Below are positions 1-5,140 of a DNA stretch of 11,366 bases, in pieces; the stretch's first letter is position 1, and every line of letters begins with the position of its first letter. The position numbers and the translations under genes are program-made. The stretch spans positions 636 to 12,001 of the forward strand of contig JANQTO010000390.1 of the NCBI GenBank assembly GCA_030731685.1, read 5' to 3'. The DNA is from Nonlabens sp. Lineage in GTDB: Bacteria; Bacteroidota; Bacteroidia; Flavobacteriales; Flavobacteriaceae. Under the pieces are notes generated by a model that saw only the letters and a program-made list of their open reading frames with translations, had not been told where the DNA came from and did not search any database.

Positions 1-187
1 GGCAGCCCCCTGCTGGAGATACGGCAGCACCGAATACCACAGCGCATAACCCAGCGATTATGAACGATGTCGTAACGTCTATAGGTGTGAACCTAGTACT
101 TACTAGTGATTTTGCAATGAACCTACCAAAAGGTCTACCGTAGTCAGAAAGGTCTATGAATTTATACTTCTCGGGAAGTTTGGACAT
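1..187 (-). CDS. CDP-alcohol phosphatidyltransferase family protein, N-terminal part (runs off left edge)
   Basis: Only the first 62 codons are inside the window. The reading frame is open from ATG at 187 to the left edge. The protein begins MSKLPEKYKFIDLSDYGRP and continues with TRFTPIDVTTSFIIAGL, then a hydrophobic stretch that looks like the first membrane helix. A short soluble start followed by a TP-x-x-VT segment leading straight into a helix is typical of CDP-alcohol phosphatidyltransferases, integral membrane enzymes that transfer a phosphoalcohol from a CDP-linked donor in phospholipid synthesis. The diagnostic catalytic motif (DGxxAR...GxxxDxxxD) would lie beyond the edge, so the assignment rests on the N-terminus only. 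No Shine-Dalgarno is visible upstream, which is normal in Bacteroidota. The 106-bp gap to the upstream HhH gene leaves room for its own promoter, but I could not identify one. Confidence 0.55.
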   Translation of the reverse strand, partial: MSKLPEKYKFIDLSDYGRPFGRFIAKSLVSTRFTPIDVTTSFIIAGLCAVVFGAAVSPAGGC

Positions 188-293
188 GTAGTACTATATA
201 AAAAAAGCTTTGTAAAAGGTTATGGTCGGTAGCTGTATTAATAACTAACAGCGGTGAAGCTATTTTGAGATAGCTATGCAATAGTGTCTTAGG

Positions 294-824
294 TTAGGAC
301 TTCATTAGTTCTGCGGCCTGACCTCGCCAGTCGTCACGAGAGATACGTCCAGGAAAAAATTCAATGAGTGTGGTAATAGCGTCCATGTCTGCTTCGGTCA
401 TATTTGCAAGTTGCTGATAGCTGCAAATACCTATTTCATTTAGTTTTTCTTCAACAAATGGACCTATTCCCACTATTTTCTTAAAGTCGTCTGCATTGCG
501 TAGTTCACAACGTCCTAAACGGTCAAAATCTAGTTTGCTCTCTACGATGTCCATACGAGCCTTACTGGTCATCGAACCTGCGCGGTCTCTGGTCAATGTG
601 GCTCTTATGCCACCAGGTTGTAGGTCGTGCATGTCTAACCTATCTTTTGAACTGTCTTTGTTGTTGGAGCTTTTTGTTGTGTTTCTGTTTTCGGTTTTTT
701 CATTGTGTAATTTCAAACTGTGACTTTGAGGAGACCCAAAATACTGAGCGCCAAAAAATAGACCAATCAAAAAAGCACCTAGCAACATGACTACTAAAGT
801 GATATAAACGGTAGTTGAATCCAT
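294..824 (-). CDS. Membrane-anchored helix-hairpin-helix (H3TH-like) protein
   Basis: 176 residues. A single hydrophobic helix (about residues 6-28) is followed by a polar, low-complexity linker rich in N, K and S (about 33-65) and a C-terminal domain at about 110-176. That domain reads ADDFKKIVGIGPFVEEKLNE, then a second helical repeat, and closes with FFPGRISRDDW. The IxGIGP hairpin followed by EEKLNEIGI is the signature of helix-hairpin-helix domains annotated as predicted flap-endonuclease-like H3TH domains (COG3743-type). Such domains bind DNA non-specifically or mediate protein contacts; no nuclease catalytic core is present here. The residue before the helix is acidic and the flank after it is basic, so the positive-inside rule puts the C-terminus in the cytoplasm (inference). 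The gene starts 7 bp after the OmpA-like gene and is very likely co-transcribed with it. Exact function unknown. Confidence 0.8.
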   Translation of the reverse strand: MDSTTVYITLVVMLLGAFLIGLFFGAQYFGSPQSHSLKLHNEKTENRNTTKSSNNKDSSKDRLDMHDLQPGGIRATLTRDRAGSMTSKARMDIVESKLDFDRLGRCELRNADDFKKIVGIGPFVEEKLNEIGICSYQQLANMTEADMDAITTLIEFFPGRISRDDWRGQAAELMKS

Positions 825-831
825 TATTGTT

Positions 832-1878
832 TTATTTTACGGTGATGACCATACATCGCTTACCATTATTAGTTTCGGGTGGAGCTTCTCCTTGTGGCAT
901 AACGATAATGCGTGATTTAGGAATACCAGCCTCTAGCATTAACTTGCGCATCGCCGCGGTGTTCTGTTTAGTAAGTTCCATGTTGTCAGACGCGCTTCCT
1001 ACAGAATTTGTGTAGGATAGAATATTTACTTTTTTAGAAATGTTATTGTTTAAAAAGATTTTTAATGATGCGATGTAGCTCGTAGCGCTCTGGTCACCAT
1101 AATAGAAATCTCCTTGATATCCAGAAGTAAACATCTTGTATTCAAATGGTTGTGTGGTGGATTTCGCTATACTTGCTGTTTCGACAGTATCATCAATCGC
1201 TGGTGCTGCGTTACTAGCGTTCATCTCAAGAAGCACCATTTTAATACCACCGTCAGCTTTGCCTAGTTCATAGGGTATATTCTCAATACGGCTTGCTACC
1301 TGTAATTGCTCCGGGTTTATTGCGATACCCATTAATAGGTTTCTAATAAATTCAGCTCGTTTCTTACCTAGGCTTGATGCTTCACCGGCGCCGCTGCTGC
1401 CTATTATCATTAATTTAGCGTCAGGTGATTTCTTTAAATAATCCTTGATAAACAACCCGTAATTCATACATACAGTAGGTATTTTAACCTTGGGGCTATT
1501 TAAATATATGATGGCTTGGTCGTTGCACGCAAATTTTACGTTATTGTTTAAATCAGTAATATTAAACAATGCAGGTTTATAGATGTCGCTAGCTGTAGAA
1601 GTAGTGAGTGCCGCGATACGAGTGGCCATAGAAAGTTCGGGTGCAAGCTCGTCTACAGCAGTAAAAGTGTCCATAGCTATTTGCAATTCTTCTAATCTAT
1701 TTAGAGAATCTTGTTTGCGCAACAGAGCCTGTTCTTTTAAAACTTGCTCGTTTGGGTCTACCGTAGATTTGGGTGTATGATGAAGTTTATCACTTTCGTT
1801 CCAGAAGGTACTAAAGATAAATACGCAAACGGCTGCATAAAGGACAAACGCAATTGCTGCAATACTTATATTTTTCAA
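832..1878 (-). CDS. Inner-membrane-anchored envelope protein with two divergent OmpA-like domains
   Basis: 348 residues. An N-terminal uncleaved-looking membrane helix (about 4-24) is followed by a charged, probably coiled segment (about 40-75), an OmpA-like domain at about 105-220 and a second at about 247-348. The second is the clearer one: SYTNSVGSASDNMELTKQNT followed by LEAGIPKSRIIVMPQGEAPP and GKRCMVITVK copies the order of OmpA C-terminal domains (GHTDxxGs, LSxxRA, G.G...P, NRRVxi). The Asp and Arg that bind diaminopimelate in peptidoglycan are Asn291 and Asn306 here. In the first domain the Asp position is Gly163, while the Arg is kept (KKRA, R174). So the fold looks conserved but ordinary peptidoglycan binding is doubtful. 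Topology suggests the domains are periplasmic. First gene of a two-gene unit with the HhH gene downstream. Confidence 0.75.
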   Translation of the reverse strand: MKNISIAAIAFVLYAAVCVFIFSTFWNESDKLHHTPKSTVDPNEQVLKEQALLRKQDSLNRLEELQIAMDTFTAVDELAPELSMATRIAALTTSTASDIYKPALFNITDLNNNVKFACNDQAIIYLNSPKVKIPTVCMNYGLFIKDYLKKSPDAKLMIIGSSGAGEASSLGKKRAEFIRNLLMGIAINPEQLQVASRIENIPYELGKADGGIKMVLLEMNASNAAPAIDDTVETASIAKSTTQPFEYKMFTSGYQGDFYYGDQSATSYIASLKIFLNNNISKKVNILSYTNSVGSASDNMELTKQNTAAMRKLMLEAGIPKSRIIVMPQGEAPPETNNGKRCMVITVK

Positions 1879-1893
1879 AGGATTGGTTTTAGG

Positions 1894-1947
1894 TTGTAAA
1901 TCAATCTCTAAAAATACAATCCTCAGCGGTTTTATGAATCAAAGTTA
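1894..1947 (-). promoter_or_regulatory. Candidate promoter region for the OmpA-like/HhH operon
   Basis: Read on the minus strand, 1947-1940 is TAACTTTG, an exact match to the Bacteroidota -7 element TAnnTTTG, about 60 bp before the ATG at 1878. No good -33 TTG lies at the usual distance. An alternative in the same stretch uses that TTTG as the -33 and a weaker TATTTTTA about 23 bp downstream. The 72-bp gap after the DCC gene has no visible terminator, so read-through from mutS2/DCC is also possible. Confidence 0.35.
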
Positions 1948-1950
1948 AAA

Positions 1951-2358
1951 TTAATTATGAAGAAATTTTGAACGCAGTTCTGCCGTGGGTATCATGCAGC
2001 TTTCCTTTTTGCCAAACCACGAGTACCTATTTCTTGCAATAAAGTCATAGAATAAATTCAGTAATCCATTAGGTAGTACATTGAAAACGTATAAGATAGG
2101 CCATAGACCAGTCATTTTGCGTGCAATATGTAGTGCTGCTTCCGCTTTCGCGAAAGCGTGGTCGCCACGTATCAAAATAATACTATCAATCTTTGAGGAA
2201 TCAATGCCATGTTTTTCTAGATATTGCCGACCAATGGTACTTTCCAATGCCGCAAAACGGAAGGTATCGTGTTTGTCTCGCTTAATTATAAACGTGACAG
2301 CGCCATTGCAAAGATTGCAAACACCGTCAAATAGAATGATATCGTTCATCTTACCCAT
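1951..2358 (-). CDS. DCC-family (YuxK/DUF393) thiol-disulfide oxidoreductase-like protein
   Basis: 135 residues. The start reads IILFDGVCNLCNGAVTFII, carrying the family-defining DxxCxxC motif (D11, C14, C17), followed by the usual FRFAALES segment and the C-terminal run of W, Y and F residues around NRYSWFGKKESC. DCC proteins are small, mostly cytoplasmic proteins predicted to have a thioredoxin-like redox activity; a substrate is not established for most members. Two starts are possible: ATG at 2358 (1 bp after the mutS2 stop) or ATG at 2349, three codons later. I report the longer one; neither has a ribosome site that decides. Tight spacing implies co-translation with mutS2. The palindrome at 2143-2158 lies within the gene and encodes the AFAKA stretch. 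Confidence 0.85.
   Translation of the reverse strand: MGKMNDIILFDGVCNLCNGAVTFIIKRDKHDTFRFAALESTIGRQYLEKHGIDSSKIDSIILIRGDHAFAKAEAALHIARKMTGLWPILYVFNVLPNGLLNLFYDFIARNRYSWFGKKESCMIPTAELRSKFLHN
2143..2158. repeat. Palindrome CGCTTTCGCGAAAGCG, copy 1 (inside DCC gene)
   Basis: A perfect 16-bp palindrome whose 14-bp core GCTTTCGCGAAAGC recurs at 3829 and 10641. On the coding (minus) strand it encodes AFAKA within HAFAKAEAALH. The residues around it keep the usual spacing of the family, so it does not look like a disruptive insertion. Confidence 0.9.
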
Positions 2359-2359
2359 C

Positions 2360-4540
2360 TTATTTTTTCTGCACGTGCTCTAGCTGGTCTGTACTTATGG
2401 TGGTCGTGAAAACACCATAATTCACAACCGCTTTACCGCGTTCCAGCGAGTCTATGGTTCCTATGGATTTAGAATCGATGATGCGCACGCGGTCGTTCAA
2501 TTTAAAAGGTTTCTCTGCTTTTACAACTTCGGCGGTTTGCTTAACGGTTTGTTTCGTAAGCTTTTTCTCGACTCTTATTTTTGCAACCTCATTAATAACT
2601 TCTTTCTCGACCTGTTGCTGTTTTAAGCTCTCTTTTTTAGCAGCTGGCTTTTCTTTTTTGGGCGGTGGTAGTCTTTTGACATTCTCTGTAATGACAAGTT
2701 TCATAAGCTCTTCAATGAGCTTTTTCTTTTGCTTACTATTTTGAAAGGATAATGCAAGAGCATCAAACTTTTTACCCAGTTGCACAAACCGCTGATATCC
2801 GTCATAAAGCTCCTGAAAATCGGTAAGCTTTTGTTGGATACGTTCTTGCGTATCGTCTAGTTTTGTTGCTTTTTGCTGTGCTTTAGTTTCTTTTTCACGC
2901 AGGGACTCATTATTGCGACGTAGGTCAGAACGCTCTTTTTGCAAGGCTGCGATAGATTTGTCAAAACGTATTTTACCACGTTCGACCTTTTTCTTTGCCT
3001 TGTTAATAAGCGAGTAGGGTATCCCATTTTTTTGAGCAACTTCAAAGGTAAAGGAGCTACCGGCTTCACCCATTTGCAGCTGATAGATAGGTTCCAGCGT
3101 TCTGGAATCAAAGAGCATGTTTGCATTGACCATTTCGGCAGTTTCATTTGCAAGCATCTTTAAGTTTGTATAATGCGTGGTGATAATACCGTAAGCCTTG
3201 CGGTCGTGCATTTCTTCCAGCATACTTTCGGCCAGTGCGCCACCTAATTCTGGGTCTGAACCGGTACCAAATTCATCAATAAGAAACAAGGTTTTATCGT
3301 TTGCCTTATTCAGGAACTTACGCATGTTTTTAAGTCTGTAGCTGTAGGTACTCAGGTGATTGTCTATGCTTTGGTTATCGCCTATATCGGTCAGGATATG
3401 TTCAAAAATACAGACCCTACTTTTTTCGTGAACGGGTATAAGCATACCGCTTTGAATCATAACCTGTAAAAGTCCTACGGTCTTTAGGGTAATGGATTTA
3501 CCACCGGCATTAGGTCCAGATATAACGATAATACGTTGTTCGGTAGATAGTTGTATAGATTGCGGATAGGTCTTTTCCTTTCGTTCCTTATTTGTTAAAA
3601 ACAACAACGGGTGAAAAGCATTTACAAGTTCCACCTCAAAATGGTCTACCAGTAACGGTAGCACGGCGTCCATACTGCGCGCATACTTTGCTTTTGCAGC
3701 GATAACATCGGTTCCAGTTAGGTATTCCCTGCACTCTTTAAAATGTTCTAGGAACGGTCGCAAACTATCAGTAAGCAATTTAAGAATACGCATAATTTCT
3801 TCACGTTCCTCGAGCTCTAATTCGTCCAGCTTTCGCGAAAGCATCAATACGCGTTCTGGCTCAATGTAGGCAATACTCCCAGTTTTAGAACTGCCCAAAA
3901 TACGTCCTTTAACCTTGCGTCTATACATGGCTTTTACGGCAAGTACACGTCTATTGTCTACCACGGTTTCGCGTATATCGTCGAGATAATCGAGTTGTGA
4001 ATAGTGCGAGAGCGCAGCGCCAAAACTGCCGTTGAGCTGTCCTCTAATCTCTGCAATACCACGTCGTATGTTTTTGAGGTCTACAGATGCATCGTCCTTA
4101 ATCTCCCCAAATTTGTCAATAATCGCATCTACCGCTTGTGGAATGTAGCTATTGTCCGGCACCTGTTCTGTACGATAATAGAGCGTAGGGAATACACCTT
4201 GTACCTTTTTAAAAAATCGTATGTGCTCATTTACACTGCGCACTACGCCAGCAAGCCTGCGCACGCTATCTTTATCTAAGGTGCTATTTTCTATACCCAG
4301 TAACTGTAGGTCTTTTTCTATAGCATCAAATCCATGGTTAGGGATGCTATGTTCTGTACTAAAGGAGTAGAGATACTCATGGGTTTCCTGCAACCAGCGT
4401 TTAACCGTTTCCCTGCGCACAGATGGTGTGACGTCGAGCACGGCTGCTTTACCGTTGTCTGTCACGCAGCGCGCTGCTACTTGCTTGAGCACGGTTACAA
4501 ATTCTAAATCTTCAAGTGTTTTAGATGCTATTTTCTTCAT
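2360..4540 (-). CDS. mutS2: MutS2-family ATPase lacking the Smr endonuclease domain
   Basis: 726 residues. The N-terminal core and lever/clamp helices (about 1-320) begin KTLEDLEFVTVLKQVAARC. The ATPase follows, with Walker A GPNAGGKS at 342-349 and Walker B/signature LFLIDEFGTGSDPELGGALA at about 415-435. A long charged coiled coil spans about 515-600 and a KOW-like small beta domain about 677-726 (PFKLNDRVRIIDSKSIGTID). MutS2 proteins bind branched DNA and act in suppressing homologous recombination or in ribosome rescue, depending on species, not in classical mismatch repair. Bacillus-type MutS2 is roughly 780-790 residues and ends in an Smr domain with an HGxG-type motif; here the protein stops directly after the KOW-like domain. 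No frameshift is evident, and the next gene starts 1 bp later. The palindrome at 3829-3842 falls in the codons for LSRKL (about residue 233). Confidence 0.93.
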   Translation of the reverse strand: MKKIASKTLEDLEFVTVLKQVAARCVTDNGKAAVLDVTPSVRRETVKRWLQETHEYLYSFSTEHSIPNHGFDAIEKDLQLLGIENSTLDKDSVRRLAGVVRSVNEHIRFFKKVQGVFPTLYYRTEQVPDNSYIPQAVDAIIDKFGEIKDDASVDLKNIRRGIAEIRGQLNGSFGAALSHYSQLDYLDDIRETVVDNRRVLAVKAMYRRKVKGRILGSSKTGSIAYIEPERVLMLSRKLDELELEEREEIMRILKLLTDSLRPFLEHFKECREYLTGTDVIAAKAKYARSMDAVLPLLVDHFEVELVNAFHPLLFLTNKERKEKTYPQSIQLSTEQRIIVISGPNAGGKSITLKTVGLLQVMIQSGMLIPVHEKSRVCIFEHILTDIGDNQSIDNHLSTYSYRLKNMRKFLNKANDKTLFLIDEFGTGSDPELGGALAESMLEEMHDRKAYGIITTHYTNLKMLANETAEMVNANMLFDSRTLEPIYQLQMGEAGSSFTFEVAQKNGIPYSLINKAKKKVERGKIRFDKSIAALQKERSDLRRNNESLREKETKAQQKATKLDDTQERIQQKLTDFQELYDGYQRFVQLGKKFDALALSFQNSKQKKKLIEELMKLVITENVKRLPPPKKEKPAAKKESLKQQQVEKEVINEVAKIRVEKKLTKQTVKQTAEVVKAEKPFKLNDRVRIIDSKSIGTIDSLERGKAVVNYGVFTTTISTDQLEHVQKK
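3829..3842. repeat. Palindrome GCTTTCGCGAAAGC, copy 2 (inside mutS2)
   Basis: Perfect 14-bp copy of the element at 2143 and 10640, flanked here by A on both sides instead of C and G, so the 16-bp form is not palindromic. It is read in a different frame from the other two copies, giving LSRKL instead of AFAKA. This argues that the DNA sequence, not the peptide, is what is shared. Confidence 0.9.
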
Positions 4541-4551
4541 AAATGGTACTG

Positions 4552-4559
4552 CAAAAATA
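4552..4559 (-). promoter_or_regulatory. Candidate -7 element for mutS2
   Basis: Read on the minus strand, 4559-4552 is TATTTTTG, matching TAnnTTTG. It ends 11 bp before the mutS2 ATG at 4540, which would give a very short leader of about 8 nt. No TTG is visible at the -33 position, so the call is weak. Confidence 0.35.
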
Positions 4560-4745
4560 CAATAGGAATAGGTGGTGGGTTGTTATTTTAATAGATTATT
4601 GGCTTTGTATCGCGATAAGGTAGTCGGTTTGTAAAGATTCTATGACAGGAAATTTTTAATAGCCGCAAATTTGCTGCAATAGATGCAGGTAAGTTTGCTC
4701 ATTTACAGGTAGTTTTAATCTTAATCTTTATAGGTTATGAACATG

Positions 4746-4769
4746 CTTTCTCAACAATTGTTGAAAAAG
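4746..4769. promoter_or_regulatory. 24-bp near-perfect dyad upstream of the rpmH promoter (candidate operator)
   Basis: The perfect core TCAACAATTGTTGA (4751-4764) extends outward to CTTT on the left and AAAG on the right, with a single mismatched pair (4750/4765), so 11 of 12 pairs match. It ends 23 bp before the rpmH -33 element, and its centre lies about 68-71 bp upstream of the expected transcription start, a position suited to an activator. It has no central loop or T-tract, so a DNA-binding site is more likely than a terminator. Confidence 0.5.
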
Positions 4770-4792
4770 AATATAAAAAAGATAAATAGGGC

Positions 4793-4822
4793 TTGTACAT
4801 ATTAAAAGACTTGGTATATTTG
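4793..4822 (+). promoter_or_regulatory. Promoter of rpmH (Bacteroidota type)
   Basis: TTG at 4793-4795, a 19-bp spacer, then TATATTTG at 4815-4822, an exact TAnnTTTG match with consensus spacing. Transcription would start near 4826-4829, leaving a leader of about 55 nt before the rpmH ATG. Confidence 0.75.
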
Positions 4823-4881
4823 CACCCGATTAAAAAATGAGGCAGTAAGCCTTTTATTTATACAGATACAGACCTAAAGCT

Positions 4882-5046
4882 ATGGCACAAAAGAGAACAT
4901 ATCAACCAAGTAAGAGAAAGAGAAGAAACAAACACGGTTTCAGAGAGCGTATGGCTTCAGCAAACGGTCGTAAAGTTCTTGCTCGTCGTAGAGCAAAAGG
5001 ACGCAAAAAATTATCTGTATCTACTGAAACTAGACACAAGAGATAA
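4882..5046 (+). CDS. rpmH: 50S ribosomal protein L34
   Basis: 54 residues, beginning [20 protein letters not shown] and continuing [20 protein letters not shown]. This matches the L34 pattern (KRTxQPSxRKRxxxHGFRxRMxTxxGRxVLxxRRxKGR) over its whole length. L34 is a very basic protein of the large ribosomal subunit that packs against 23S rRNA. The N-terminus has the one-residue-longer MAQKRT form instead of the MKRT of Escherichia coli. The start at 4882 is fixed by homology. It is driven by the promoter at 4793-4822 and followed by a strong terminator at 5070-5104. The usual partner rnpA is not adjacent; carB follows instead. Confidence 0.97.
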   Translation: MAQKRTYQPSKRKRRNKHGFRERMASANGRKVLARRRAKGRKKLSVSTETRHKR

Positions 5047-5069
5047 TGACTCTATCCCATTAAATTTAC

Positions 5070-5104
5070 AAGGCGTTACTTTTTTAGAAGTAACGCCTTT
5101 TTTT
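5070..5104 (+). terminator. Rho-independent terminator after rpmH, just ahead of carB
   Basis: A 12-bp perfect stem, AAGGCGTTACTT (5070-5081) with AAGTAACGCCTT (5088-5099), a 6-nt loop TTTTAG, and a run of seven T from 5098 to 5104. It ends only 36 bp before the carB start. Confidence 0.9.
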
Positions 5105-5140
5105 ATACCTATATTTAAACTCCTACATCAAACTAGTACC

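Larger units (their letters stand above)
4541..4881. other. Divergent intergenic region between mutS2 and rpmH
   Basis: 341 AT-rich bases without a credible gene. It holds a -7-like box for mutS2 near 4552-4559, the rpmH promoter at 4793-4822, and a 24-bp dyad at 4746-4769. Two shorter 10-bp palindromes (TATCGCGATA at 4608 and GCAAATTTGC at 4665) are present and could be chance. The middle part (about 4565-4740) contains nothing else I can name; a small RNA cannot be excluded. Confidence 0.7.

Noticed and set aside
258..275. Inverted repeat AGCTAT-N6-ATAGCT downstream of the HhH gene
   Set aside because: The stem is only 6 AT-rich pairs and no T-tract follows on the minus strand, so it does not support a terminator call.
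134..1763. Shared 12-mer GGTCTACCGTAG near 134 and 1757
   Set aside because: Only two copies, in unrelated coding sequences, with no symmetry or flanking similarity; chance is the simpler explanation.
2857..3153. Open frames overlapping mutS2, carB and the serine hydrolase in other frames
   Set aside because: They lack family signatures or independent start signals, and lie within strongly supported genes.
4608..4617. TATCGCGATA palindrome, resembling the TCGCGA centre of the repeated element
   Set aside because: Only the central bases match and 10-bp palindromes are expected several times in 11 kb.
4737..4805. Possible 22-residue ORF in the mutS2-rpmH intergenic region
   Set aside because: It overlaps the dyad and the rpmH -33 element, has no recognisable motif, and its length is expected by chance in AT-rich DNA.
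4979..5140. Extension of carB upstream into rpmH
   Set aside because: The frame is open, but it overlaps rpmH and the terminator; the family start MPKRKDLKSILI is at 5141.
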